DNA from: Gautieria morchelliformis
Lineage: Eukaryota; Basidiomycota; Agaricomycetes; Gomphales; Gomphaceae
Assembly (NCBI GenBank): GCA_015179125.1
Contig: WHVA01000008.1
Span: 310,001 to 374,000, forward strand
Length of the DNA stretch: 64,000 bases
Direction: 5' to 3'
In this document: positions 35,451 through 46,798 of the stretch, in pieces
Layout: each line of letters starts with the position of its first letter
How positions within the stretch are numbered: the first letter of the stretch is position 1
Notes under the pieces: model-generated
Database searches by the model: none
What the model was told of the DNA's origin: nothing
Seen by the model: the letters and a program-made list of their open reading frames with translations, nothing else
Program-made: the position numbers and the translations under genes

Positions 35451-35600
35451 TAAAGAAATGGTGCACGAGCACCATAGGCTAATTCAAACAAGGGGCGCAT
35501 AGTGTATTTACAACGGGCTGCATACATATTTACAGCGGGCTGTATACGTTTCATACAGCGGGCGTCCGACCTGGCGGCTATCCGGGTCTTGTGAAGTGTG
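35451..35600 (-). repeat. Satellite-associated flank (inverted copy)
   Basis: The reverse complement of the 19060-19204 flank: GGAAGCTAAAGAAATGG, AACAAGGGGCGCATAG, then CAGCGGGCTGTATACGTTTC. It ends near the sequence GGTCTTGTGAAGTG, after which similarity to the left side fades. Confidence 0.8.
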
Positions 35601-35629
35601 ACTGAACCTATGGTCGTAATGGTACAGTA

Positions 35630-35815
35630 CTTCCAAACAATAGATACTCTTAGCTCTGATGCCGGGATCTCTCCTTGCATGTCTCATCTGTCGAAATCTC
35701 CCCAGCTGCGGCTGAGGCGCTGCAGCGCTCAGGACGATGGCAAGCCACTAGTTCAGGCACTTGTTGCCTCCCGGTGTGGCGCTCCCTCCGCTTTTCATAT
35801 TTGGGTTAAGCTTTA
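35630..35815. repeat. Dispersed repeat shared with the right end of the window
   Basis: AACAATAGATACT through CGGTGTGGCGCTCCC to the TTAAG at the end matches 63836-64000 in the same orientation with a few substitutions and small indels. In copy B it directly follows the segmental duplication. It suggests the duplication and the satellite locus share a neighbour. Confidence 0.85.
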
Positions 35816-37957
35816 AGCATACGTGCTGGAGCGCACTGAACGCAGAGACCGATTCAATGGAGGAACACCAACTTGAATGCTCGCGTTGAACACTGTTTCG
35901 AATGACTTTGGTGTAGAGGATCATACTGTCATGACCCACAACGTGGAAGCATTGCAAACAACACAAGGGACTCGAGTTCGCTTGTCCAATATGATGACGA
36001 GATGCATCATCATCCCCGAGCTGGAGCTCATAATGATAGACTGGGCCTCGGCTTGAAGTTATCATTACCCCTCCGTGAGCTTTGCCATTCACATCTCTAT
36101 CATGTTCTCATTCATCCCTGTCTGTAGGTGGGATGACATATGCATCATACCGAGTGTACCAGCTCTCCAGCCGTCTGTTTATCTGGGACTTGGTGTGTTG
36201 CGGCTGTTCTGATTGCTCAGAACGCCTTAATAGAGGCTGCCCTGACGCATTTCCCTTGCTCGCGGGACATCTTGAAAAAGGAATGGGGATGGATGCTGCT
36301 GTAGACCTGGTTGCGTTTGCTGGAATCAACCTCGTAGATCCTACAGAAGAAGAGGCGGAGCAGGATATGGCCAGGTGCATGATGTCACGTTTCTCACATG
36401 TACGTGGGCATCATTACAATAACAGCAAGTCAAATACACGACAGGCATCCTCATGCTCTGATGCCTCTTATGAGGGAGAGCCGTCTGAGCCGACTTTCTT
36501 AGTTTTGCCCTCGGTCAGAAATCTTGCTTCTTTGCCAGGCACAAGGTTAAATGAGCATATAAGTTAGGAACCCGACGACGCTGAAGACGTGGAGCTCACG
36601 CGCTTCCGGGAAATTCCCGACAGGTTGTCAACAATGCTATCTCTCCAACGCGTCATCATAGTAGGACCATTATACATCGAAATTGTCATGTAAGTATACC
36701 CACTTGCGCATTGCAAGGAAGCAACCATTTCCCGATTTCGCTGACGAGGCATGATCGAAGCCGATCCGTCACTCCCCTTGCACCTCGCGTCTTCCGCTAA
36801 ACCATTACCGGCACTACCCCAATACCAACACATGAACGTGCTTGCATGCGATATCGGGGATCTAGGACAGGAGCACACAATCCGTTGGCCAAAAAATGGT
36901 TAGAGACGTTAAAGAGTTCATGTAAGTCTCCACCTGGCTGTCTACAACTTTCTTCTATAAACAATTGATTAGTATAGGAGACGACACATTCTACGATCGA
37001 TCCCTAGAAGGGTCCATTTAAAACGTGCCAATCGGATTGCCAGAGACCCCCTGGTTACGTCCCGGTTCTTCCGAACGTTCCCTCGAATGCACGGAACGTC
37101 CGAACTCCCAAACACACAGGCTCCGGAGGGCCAGACGCCGCAAAGCCGGAGGGCGTTACTGCACCGGAACGGAGCAACGTCATCGTGATGTGAATCAAAT
37201 CCGACACTGCGATGAAAGACCCATCTGTCAGTCCGAATGGCTCGGAAGCCAAGGCTCTGCACGGAGCTTGTGACTCGCCATCGCCTATAAGGCTGCGGTT
37301 TCTTTGATTCATTTTGATTATTTAGTTGACTGTGCAACGCAGCATGACTTTCGTCTGCAGCTGCTTTTCTTTTGCAATTAGTCCTTGCGTAAACTTTTAC
37401 ACGGATCCTTGCGTCAACATTTACAAGGATTTTTGGCGTCAACCCCAAGCGGTGCCGTGCCGTGCAACGTCGGCTCTTCCGTGATAAGTAGCCGAGAGTG
37501 GCCGACACGTTTGCCGAAAGCGGTGGATCGTACGCGTGGAGAACTTTGATCGAATCTGACAGCAACCAGTGCTGACTCAGGTTTTTGTGCCTGGCGTTAT
37601 GCGCTGTGTATTGTGCCCGACCGCGACAGATTACCCATATTTGGACCAAAATATCCTTAATTCTCCCGGCTCGGTCTTCCTTTAGCGCTGAGGCTGGTGA
37701 ATCCCTTCTCCGGCGCATTGAAATCCCTTCTCTCGGCGCGGTGATCGCCGATGGGCCGAATGTAGTACTTAAGTAATCAACGCCATAAGTACCCTTTCTC
37801 GCATTCATCTTGGACGCATATCACGTATTCTCCCTAATTCCTAATCCCTAATCCTAATCTTCCTTTCGCTCCTCACTGTTGCCTTGTTTCGTTCCTTCTA
37901 ACCCGCCTCCTTTCCGTCCTTTGAACAGCTCTTACTTATATATACATCTCCCCTGCC
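35816..37957. other. No supported gene upstream of the oxidoreductase-like gene
   Basis: Open readings at 36082-36567 (plus) and 36969-37808 (minus) show no family motif. 37380-37510 repeats TTGCGTMAACWTTTACA and carries the dispersed repeat also seen beside the Copia element. 37840-37925 is pyrimidine-rich and probably belongs to the promoter of the next gene. Confidence 0.35.
37850..37957 (+). promoter_or_regulatory. Likely core promoter of the TmpA-like gene
   Basis: A CT-rich tract (37850-37925) precedes TATATATACATC at about 37936-37947 and the start context CCCCTGCCATGAG. CT-rich leaders are usual for fungal genes. The TATA-like motif lies only about 15-20 nt from the ATG, so it may not be the functional TATA box. 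Confidence 0.35.
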
Positions 37958-40121
37958 ATGAGTACCCCTACACTCCCTGCCGATGTCGAGAAAGGCGTCC
38001 TCCCAGTCACCTCCATGAGCACTGCTACCCTCACTGACCATGTCGAGAACGGGACCACCCACTTCATTCCATCCGCTCCCCCAGCCGGAGACAACTCCAA
38101 GGGTCATGAAAAGCCATCGTCACTAGCTGTCGCCCTGCCCAATTTGAAGCCTAACAAGCCCCCACCTGCAAAGAGGACAGTCAGTCGGTGGATTCGTTGG
38201 CAGCTCTGGTTCAACACGTACCGCAAGTTCTTCACCGTTATCATGATCGCAAATGTGATCGCGATCGTGCTTGCCACCACGGGCCATTGGCCATATGCAC
38301 GCAAGTACACCGGTGCCATGGTACTGGGTAATCTGCTCTTCGCCGTCTTGATGCGAAATGAGCTGTTTGGACGTTTGCTCTATCTCGTTATCAATACGCT
38401 GTTTGCTAAGGTAAGTTGGCCTCTTCTGCCACTCTTGTTTTTACCTCTTCCTTTACTCCCCCCGGCCTTTCCATTCCCTTATTTATTATCCCCTTAATCA
38501 CCTTTCACTGTTGATTTACCCCGTTGTCTTGCTACAGTGGACCCCATTATGGTTCCGATTGGGGTGCACATCAGTCGTGCAACATCTCGGAGGCATCCAT
38601 TCGGCGTGCGCAACTTCGGGTTTATTGTGGCTCATATACAAGGTTACGTGAGTGAGGTTTTTACCAAGACGAAATTCCATTTTAACACAATTACAGCCAA
38701 ACTTTCATCGATCATTCTAGCAACCCTGCAGCGATCCTTGTGATAGGAGTAATCACAAACTTGTTCATATTGATCGTTGCTGTCAGCGCCATACCATGGA
38801 TCAGAAACAACTTTCACAATATTTTCGAGCGTCATCATCGTTTCGCTGGATGGTTCGTGATCCTGCACCTCTCAACAACATTCGTGAATCTCACACTTTG
38901 ATTCCAGGCTTGGACTGATGTTCACCTGGGTGTTTGTGCGTAAATTTACACCTTCCCTCCCCCTTAATACTCACGCTGTCGGGATCTAGGTTATGATAAC
39001 GGATAGTTTTGACACTGAGCTTCAGAAGTGGGACCTGACTGCGAGTCGTGTTGTCCGTGATCAGCAATTCTGGTTCGTTATTGGCATGACCGCGTGGTAC
39101 GTCTCTTACAGCAAGGCCTGAACGCTAAAATATGACTATCGTTACCCAGCATCCTCTTTCCATGGTTCACTGTTCGGAAGGTGCCTGTTGACATCGAACT
39201 CGTGCGCTCAATCACTACTCCTTACCCTTAGTAGAGGTACTTACTAGTCCTACCAGCCGTCACCAAAGGTCGCCATTCTTCGGTTCGAGCGTGGCATGCA
39301 ACAAGGCCTGCTCAGTCGCGTTAGTCGGTCTGCGATTATGGAATATCACGCTTTTGGTATCATCAGGTAAAATTGACTACTTGCGGCCGCCGATGACTGC
39401 GCCACTCACTCTTCAGTGAAGGAAAGCACGCCAAGTACCACTACCTGATCTGTGGTGTGCAGGGCGATTTCACCAAAAGTCTCGTAAACGACCCCCCACG
39501 AACAATTTGGACCCGGCAGCTGAAATTTGCTGGTGTTTCAAATACGTCAGCACTTTACACGTAATGTATTCGACCTGTCGTCAAAATGAGGTGTTGATGT
39601 GTTTGATTTGTGCAGCCGCGGTATCCGCGTATGCACAGGCACGGGTCTTGGCGCAGCTCTGTCAACGTGCATTCAAAGTCCAAATTGGTTGGTTTCTATA
39701 TTACAATACGTTCGCCTGCTAATACATTTGCAGGTATCTGATTTGGATCGGTTCTGATCAAGAAAAGGTGCGCTTCTTTGTCATAATGTTCGCGATGTAA
39801 CCTCACAGGCTCTGAACTCTACAGAACTTTGGCCCAACGATCTCAGGGTTGATTCATCGTCATATGGGGCCTGAACGTCTGTGTCTATGGGATTCTAAGA
39901 AACGAGGTGGACGACCCGACGTTATGAAGCTTGTGAAGGAAGCGTAGGTCGCATGGAACGCGGAAGGTTTGTCGTTTCTTCACTGCATTATCTTTTAATT
40001 TGACTCCATCGATCCACAATCAGTGGTTTTCGTCACGTCCAATATGCAGGGAAACTCGGAGATTATGCAGGGCTGCAAGGAAGCCAATATTCCAGCATTC
40101 GGCACGCTCTGGGACTTCTAG
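37958..40121 (+). CDS. TmpA / ferric-reductase-like membrane oxidoreductase, 12 exons, one in-frame TAG
   Basis: Exons by splice-site reading: 37958-38410, 38538-38647, 38721-38852, 38908-38935, 38990-39096, 39150-39201, 39257-39366, 39417-39560, 39616-39687, 39734-39767, 39825-39966, 40024-40121. They total 1482 nt, 494 codons including the stop, and all eleven GT-AG introns (46-127 nt) keep frame. The first exon has a cytosolic N-terminus and then hydrophobic helices (FFTVIMIANVIAIVLATTGH); further helices include NLFILIVAVSAIPWI and LGLMFTWVFVMI. The C-terminal half carries a nucleotide-binding-like CTGTGLGAALSTCIQSP followed by WYLIWIGSDQEK and ends PAFGTLWDF. I recognise this as the fungal TmpA-like family of putative membrane flavoproteins related to ferric reductases; electron transfer is inferred, not shown. 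Codon 455 (39945-39947) is TAG where a tyrosine-like codon would fit, and the reading continues intact to 40121. It is either a recent null allele or a sequence error. Confidence 0.78.
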
Positions 40122-42777
40122 AAGCAATCTCGGATTTCAGAGAGGTATGAAGAGGTCCACCCAGACCTCTATGGCAATCACAACATAACGATGCATGGCG
40201 ATACCATGACTTATGACTTGTTATTCCTACCTTGGTCATTTGTACCACTCATTGACATCTTCACTCATATAGAGATATCAGACATTGAGCCGGAGGTAGA
40301 CTTTGGACTTTGGACTATTTGGGTAGTTTTGTTGTCAATAGCTTATCCGTGGCAAGGTACTACAACCAATGCCCAGTTCCTGCCCCGGAGTACCAAGTTG
40401 GAGTTAAGGTGTATTTGGACACAAGTGACATCCATACCACATGCCCCTCACAGAAGCTTTCCCACTGCTACCTTGGGCCCTTTGCAGCAATGTGGAGGGT
40501 CAGATGGAATGTGTACCACCTCCAGCTTCTGACGTTCATGTCCTATCTCCACCCCCTCTTCAATGTAGTGAAGTTACTCCTGGCACTTGTTACAACCATG
40601 CCAATCCCACCTTCTGATACTCAGTTCTGCCTCTTTCCCAACAATCTTATCCTGCTGATGGTTCCGCCCCTTGTTATATCTATTCCCCTTTGACTCTATT
40701 ACATGGACCCTTTGGAATTGACTTGCAGCACAGAAAGACCCTGTGTCCAACCCCTCAGGAGTCCCATTGTTCCATTTTGTCAGATACACTTTCTGTCCCC
40801 TTGTTATTTTGCCTATTGTTCTTGACTCTACCCTGCACCCCCCTTGTAGTTCTTTGTTCCACATTAGAACTTACCCTGTATGTCTTATCCAACTTCTGCT
40901 TTCATTGGAACATTCTTAGTAATTCAACATTACATGTTGCTTCAGCTCTTTGTATAAAACCCACTCATGTATGCACTTTATTCTACAATCAGATAATCAA
41001 CTTTGATATGTGATTCCCTTCACGCTGTCTCCTGTACTTACAGTCATGGACAACCAAAGTCCACTAAAAAAATCAACCAGTTATGGGCACCCCACCCATG
41101 TTTGAATATTGTTTTTAAGCCTAGATAGAGTGTATTTAGGTCCTTAAGGGCAGATTGGCCTGAGCCAATTCTTCAGAAAGTGCCATTTGAAACAGCTTTC
41201 TTCAAGCTGAATATGATTCTGAAGAAATAAAAAATTTTACACAATGGACGCAGATGAAATAATTATTCTAACCTTACATAATATACCTACATGATTTGGC
41301 CAGCTTGACCCATGTGAGGCAAGAAACAAAAGAACAATATCACTGGGCTTAGAAACCAAGCCCAGCATGCTTCCTCACCTGTGGATGCACCTTCCCAGGT
41401 GTCCCTGCTTCATTCATTACTGAGTTTCATGATGAGAGCTGCTGTCAACAAAATGACTTCAAAGGTTCTACTGGTATATGTGTATATTTAATTCTTATAC
41501 TTGAATCTAATCAACCATGTCAGGCAACAGAAGGGTGAACAAATCCTCCAGGAAAAAGGGAATGGTCGGCCGATTCATATCTCAGATTTCATACAGGAGG
41601 TGAACAGAGGGTTGGTTTCTTTCGATGATGATTGCAGCATTTCCTCCAGTGCATACAAGGTCATCTTTCCTGGTTCAAATGAGACTCTGCTGCCCACCCC
41701 ACCCCCCACCCCCTGTAGCCCCAGCCCACAGGGTGTGGGATTGTGAAGGTGTTCCCCACCTGTCTGCCAAGCGACAGCTCCTTCCTGCACAATCTGCACA
41801 CCCACCACGATGCCACCCGAAGAGGCACACTCTTCGCCATGGAGAATGCATGGAGTCCATGCAAAACATGTGCACAGGGAAAGCTGGAGAGCTAGAGAAG
41901 GATATGCAGCTGGAGTGCGAGCATGGACACAGCACGTGGCATGGGACGCCCACGTGGTTCCACATGTAGTGCACGTGCCTTTGGGTGGCAGGGGGTTGAG
42001 CTGGAGCTGAGCAGGGAGCAGGTGTACTTAGAATATACGCAAAGAGAATAATACCTGGAGGGCTCCTGTGTGAGGATGGTGCCCTCCTCATTTGCCACCA
42101 TTCTGTCTGTACTGGTCTTTGCAGCATGCAACTGAGGGTTCCTGTGCATGCAGGATTTCTGGCATGTATTGTTGGCCTCTGGGAAGCATAATGAGTAGAA
42201 ACGGGAAGGAGTGCCATTCGTCAGCAATAATGCTATTGATCAGCTGCAAGTAGTACTCATCACAAGCCACATGATGTGACCTGCATCAGTGTTTGAGGTC
42301 AGCAAGGCCAAGTACCATCACATGGTGGTGCAAGCTGGTGGCCAGTGCACCGTTTAGCACCACATGGCCCTAACCATGACTAATCATGTATAACTCATTA
42401 CCTGTACCAATGCACCACTCCCTCCTATATGCACGTCTATACATCGCCTGATGGCACCCACACACAACTACTGCTCTTCACCACTTCTCTGCTGCATTTC
42501 ACCTCGTTTTTTCCCCAATCATTTCTGGATGGTTCAGGGCAATAGCAGGATAGGGGTCAGGAGCAAGTGGGTGTGCCTATAATGTTCTATAGACATCTTG
42601 ACTGTGTCTCAGGCTTGATGCCCAAGGTGTTGTGCTCTGGCATGGCTATAAGGACAGACAGAAAAGAACCCTGAAGGATGCCAGGAGACCAAATTGGATG
42701 TTCTGGTGTGCTTGCTGACTGTGGCTTACCTCCTATGGTTTCCTTCCTTGAAATTCTGTTGCATTTTGGTGATTCGT
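40122..42777. other. No supported gene between the oxidoreductase gene and copy B
   Basis: After the gene end there is a palindromic GAGGTCCACCCAGACCTC at about 40149-40166 that could lie in the 3' untranslated region. The remainder is pyrimidine-rich, with short open frames on both strands and no family motif. Overlapping frames at 41500-42270 are not convincing as genes. Confidence 0.35.
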
Positions 42778-42949
42778 TCTACTTTGGGTGTACTCTGGTG
42801 TCATTTGCTGTGGTTATTTGCAATCCTTTTCTGCATTACCCTCTGCATTCCATCTGGGGGCGTGACCTTATATCTGCCAGTCCTCATCCACTCATTGCCT
42901 TTGCTTTTAATCCATCATGTCACGTCGTAGCCTCTCATTCCTCTCCCTT

Positions 42950-43346
42950 CACTGCAGGCATAGAAAGGTTTTCTTGTCTGAAAAACTGTTCAAAAAGTGT
43001 AAAGATTTTCCCAATATTTTTAGTGTTTTTTTATGTAAAAAAAATTTAAGAAAATTTTGTGTTTTTATTAGAATTTGTTGAGTAAGAAAATTGTACAAAA
43101 ATTCAAAGTTTTTTGCAGGGTTTTTTGTGGCTTTCTTTGTGTTTTCACAAAGAAACTTATAAAAACACATAAAAACCCTGCAAAAAACTTTAATTTTTTT
43201 TACAACCCTCTTGCTAAACACATTCTAACAAAAACACAAAATTTTGTTAAAGTTTTTTTACATTAAAAACACTAAAAAAATTTGGAATATCTTTACAGTT
43301 TTTTGAACAGTTTTTCAGACCAGAAAATTTTTATATACCTCCAGTG
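42950..43346. mobile_element. CACTA-like foldback MITE 1 (397 bp)
   Basis: Begins CACTGCAGGCATAGAAAGG and ends ATATACCTCCAGTG. Long AT-rich inverted halves (GTCTGAAAAACTGTTCAAAA and its complement) give an almost complete hairpin. It is flanked by CTT (42947-42949 and 43347-43349), and copy A at about 11530 has the uninterrupted single CTT site. CACTG ends and a 3-bp duplication indicate the CACTA/EnSpm superfamily. Confidence 0.88.
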
Positions 43347-43419
43347 CTTCCCGCTTGCACCTCTCTCTCTCCCTGGGTTGGTTCTGATTGGGATATCTTC
43401 TGAGTGATGACACTAACCC

Positions 43420-43986
43420 TGTTATGAATGGGATAATCGAATTTCTAGCTTGCCAAGCATTGCTAACAAGCTAGAACAATTCCCTACTCATTTCCAACAC
43501 CATACTAACCTCCATATTCAATTCCGGTGCATTTTGGTTGGTGCAGTATGCCCAAGCATATATTTTGATCCGAATCCTGGGTGTGTCCGACACCAAGATC
43601 CGAGGCGATGCATGGAACGTGCTTTGCTTCCCCTGACCGATCTAGTACTGGTGCATATGTTATGCACACACGGCACTTGTTCGCTCCACAATCCCCTTTC
43701 CACTTCTATCATAGTATAGCTTCGTTCCAAGTAGTCAAATAGCTAGCTACTGTACAATAACAATCCAGGCAGTTAAACTCCATTCTTGAGCTATTGTTCG
43801 GGCCCACTGAGGCCAGTGATATCTTTGACTTGAAGGTGCTATGAGTCGGTGTGTCCGTTGTTGTCACTGCGCACGGTGTTCGCGCAAACAACCGTTGTTG
43901 TGTTCTCATTCCTATTCTCTTCATCTCTATCCACGAACTTTACAATTCCTCACCACATACGAATCCCGCCTGCACGCCTTTCTACA
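43420..43986. repeat. Solo LTR, 567 bp
   Basis: Begins TGTTATGAATGGG and ends CCTTTCTACA, flanked by AACCC (43415-43419 and 43987-43991). Copy A reads CACTAACCCCACTGC without it, at about 11593-11607. No internal region remains, so recombination between two LTRs is the likely origin. Family not recognised. Confidence 0.88.
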
Positions 43987-44307
43987 AACCCCACTGCTTG
44001 CAGCAGATTATTTGCAAGTGAGCAGTGCTTCGGTTCTCACCATTCAAAATTCACATCCTGTATGCTTCTAGTCGTTTACAAATGGGGCTGCTCAGCACCT
44101 ATGGATTCTTTTGACATTTCTGTGTCTCAAAATGCCATCTGTCACTGAACTACATCATATACAAGGTGGATGACCGTTGGCTCAGCAGGAGTGTTGTGAA
44201 AAATTTGTGAGGTGTTGGGTATGGAGTGGTGCTGACAGGATGTGTTCTATGATACTTGACAAGTTCTGCTTTATATGCACTTGGTAGGTGCTCATTTCCG
44301 CTCCTTT

Positions 44308-44564
44308 CACTGGAGGCATATAAAAATTTCCTGGTCTGAAAAACTGTTCAAAAAACTGTAAATATATTCCAAATTTTTTTTAGTGTTTTTAATGTAAAAA
44401 AAACTTTTAAAAATTTTTGTGAGAATTTGTTGAGCAAGAAAATCTAATAAAACACAAAATTTTAGTATAGGTTTTTGCCATAAAAAACACTAAAAAAAAT
44501 TGGAATATCTTTACAGTTTTTTGAACAGTTTTTCAGGCAAGAAAACCTTTCTATGCCTGCAGTG
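44308..44564. mobile_element. CACTA-like foldback MITE 2 (257 bp), opposite orientation
   Basis: Begins CACTGGAGGCATATAAAAAT and ends TTTCTATGCCTGCAGTG, flanked by TTT (44305-44307 and 44565-44567). Copy A reads GCTCCTTTGTTATAATC without it, at about 11911. Its left end corresponds to the right end of MITE 1, so the two are in opposite orientation. The centre is shorter, consistent with an internal deletion. Confidence 0.88.
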
Positions 44565-44855
44565 TTTGTTATAACCTCATGTATCATGCGTACTAGGCTT
44601 GGTTTTTGTTTTTCCTGTACCTGTGCTTTATCTGTGTTTCATTTCACCAGCCTGTCAGGGGACAGCCTGGTGGTTCCTCTTATTTCCTTTATCTTCTGTT
44701 ATCTTCTACCTTGCTTGCTTGCTTGTCCTTGCCTGTTCCTCCCTTTCCTTAAATTTGAGTTCCATCCTCCCCCACCCATGTTCATGTCCGGTAGTCTGGC
44801 CTGCTCAGTAGCTGTATAGTTAGTTGCTTAGGTAAGGGGATCCTCACCCGATTCT

Positions 44856-44983
44856 CTTTGGATCCCCCTTACCAGGTGTGTAGGTCGCCTATGTAGTTAC
44901 TGAATGTTGTCTTATATATCTTTGGATCCCCCTTACCAGGTGTGTAGGTCGCCTATGTAGTTACTGAATGTTGTCTTATATAT
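44856..44983 (+). repeat. Two tandem 64-bp units in the LTR-like end
   Basis: The unit starts CTTTGGATCCCCCTTACCAG and includes TGTGTAGGTCGCCTATGTAG. Two complete copies are identical by eye and a partial third begins at 44984. Confidence 0.9.
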
Positions 44984-45046
44984 CTTTGGATCCCCCTTAC
45001 CAGTGCTCTGTGTGACTTACCACGAGCAGGTAGGGTTGCCCTTACA

Positions 45047-46029
45047 GCAGAATCGGGTCACCAACCGAGGACCGACGGTACAGTTGTGCAATCCGAACGC
45101 AGATGATTTTCCTGCATTGCGATTCCACTTTCTACGCTGTCCTTCTTCACACGTGGAAGCCCACCAACCTTTCAACTCGCACAAGTAGCGGTCCACTGCG
45201 GGTGTAGGTAAAAGGCGACGAACGAGGTCTTACAAAGTGACCGTGCCCCTTCCCATGCAAACTCGTTCTTGCTTCTGCAGCATACTAGTAACAGTCCACT
45301 GCGGGTGCAGGTGAACGCCGCCAGCAGGAGACAACTGGTGAACGTAGGGCCGTGCACCGCCCTCTGATTCAATTCAAGGCGACACGTTAAACGCTGCCTG
45401 ACACGCAGTAGGGTGCACCGCTCCGTGCGACACCATAAACCCCCACCGACACTTACATTCCGATCTATCTACAGCCCGAGCCATTGGTGTCTACTCTACA
45501 TCACCCACACCCACGACACCACACTTCGACCCGCACTTCACACACCTTGAAACCGCACCATCGCACCTGACCACCTTCGTGTTCCCTTCATCCGAAAACC
45601 CCCCTGCAGCACGATCCTCATCCCCGACCCTCTCCTATACCCCACAATCATTTTAATTGAATTCTGACCAAAGGAAGGAGCTGTGAAGAAGAGGTTGGAG
45701 GGAAAATGAATAAGGACAGCTGGACGTATGCTGTCCAAATACAATCCCACTGCCGTACCACATGTGCACACATCACGCACCTGCGACGCAGCCGTTACCT
45801 CTGTACGCCGTCTTCCATACCCGTCTTCGCACTTGTCGACACTGCACACGCGTGCGTCTACGGACCAGGAGATATCTGAAGGGATGGAAAAGGAACAGAG
45901 ACGGGTGAAGACAGCCCTGGAAGGACTAAAAAAGGCTGTGGCTCCGTAAAGATGTCACGACGTACGGTCTCAAGAGCACAAGTACCCTGTTCAGAAACTT
46001 TGACCCGCTGGGAAAGGGTCCATGGACAA
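45047..46029. other. Interior of the insertion without a recognised gene
   Basis: Nothing is recognised, apart from a pair of near-copies containing GTCCACTGCGGGTG at about 45190 and 45294. The end of the second (GTGCAGGTGAAC) resembles the satellite unit of 34785-35450. Confidence 0.35.
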
Positions 46030-46059
46030 CACAATCCTCGCCATATTCTTCACCATACA

Positions 46060-46350
46060 AACATGAGCCCCAAGGAGAGCCCTAAACTCTTTACCTACCA
46101 GCAATATCCCTTTCTAGAACCAATTGGATATTATCAGAAAGGGGGGGTTTGCATCCAATACACATCGACGATGTTCTGCACAACCGTTATCGCATTGGAG
46201 ATACGCCACACTTAAAGTTCTTGCTGCCGATGTCTCTAAGGTTTCCGAAGCTGCCATTCCTTGCCATCTCAAACAACGGCATCTGAGTGATGGAGGCTCA
46301 ACTGGTCAGGAATTCCTGGTGGAGTATTTGGATGACTTCAACACGGTGAA
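46060..46350 (+). pseudogene. SRPK-like protein kinase N-lobe fragment
   Basis: Readings across frames give SPKLFTYQQYPFLEPIGYY, then HPIHIDDVLHNRYRIG, then TLKVLAADVSKVSEAAI and GQEFLVEYLDDFNT. In SRPK-type kinases of basidiomycetes the HPV-IGDVL-NRYRI entry leads into the glycine loop, then ALKVL with the ATP-binding lysine, then the L-DDF strand. Here the glycine-loop segment between RYRIG and TLKVL is missing and the frames change, so it is a non-functional piece. It runs straight into the F-box fragment near 46350. Confidence 0.55.
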
Positions 46351-46351
46351 G

Positions 46352-46798
46352 CAGGAGCGCGCCGCTACGTCAGAGAGCGAGCTCCGCAGGGATTATGAGC
46401 GTCTCATCATCACGACGCGCCGCCCCGACGACTCCTCCAGCTAGAGCGTCCGCGCACTACGTGGGGACGGCCGCGCAATTTCAACGATGACAGCGTACAC
46501 ACGGCGGTCCGTGGACCGAGGATGGGCGACCGCCTGGGTCTCATCGCCATTATCCTCGACTCATCTTCCTGGCGACGTATCCCTGTAGATCCTTCAGCTC
46601 GAAACATACGCAAAGAGTGTGTTCGGCCTCGTCGACACGCTCCCACCGGAGCTGAGCGTGCGCTGTATCCAACACCTGCCCGTGCACGACCTGCTTCTGC
46701 CAAGCTCATCTCGCACAAGTGGCAGAAGCTGGTGCATGCCATCGTGTTCTGGCGCGCACACTGCTTCTCGCTTGCTCGCCCAGCCAGCCCGGTCACGC
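46352..46798 (+). pseudogene. F-box gene fragment, second copy
   Basis: Homologous to 34090-34640 from GCGCGCCGCTACGTCAGAGA onward. It reads VDTLPPELSVRCIQHLPVHD near 46630-46690 and, in another frame, [15 protein letters not shown] near 46704-46745. The fragment stops at the 21-nt repeat that ends the insertion, so it never reaches the WD40 part. It shares the frame change after DLLLP with the other copy but keeps a better F-box (LPPEL), and lacks some 34360-34420 sequence. Confidence 0.65.

Noticed and set aside
34394-35475. Long overlapping minus-strand open frames (up to 340 codons) with RFTCT and YGSPAP repeats
   Set aside because: They are translations of the 33/34-bp satellite in several frames; the unit lacks stop codons and nothing suggests a real protein.
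36082-36567. A 161-codon plus-strand frame with an acidic segment
   Set aside because: No domain or splice partners recognised; kept only as a remark in the gene-free stretch.
36969-37808. A 279-codon minus-strand frame
   Set aside because: No family motif, low-complexity basic composition, overlaps a dispersed repeat (37440-37510) and the promoter side of the next gene.
41675-42217. Long minus-strand frame near 42 kb
   Set aside because: Overlapping frames on both strands and no family motif.
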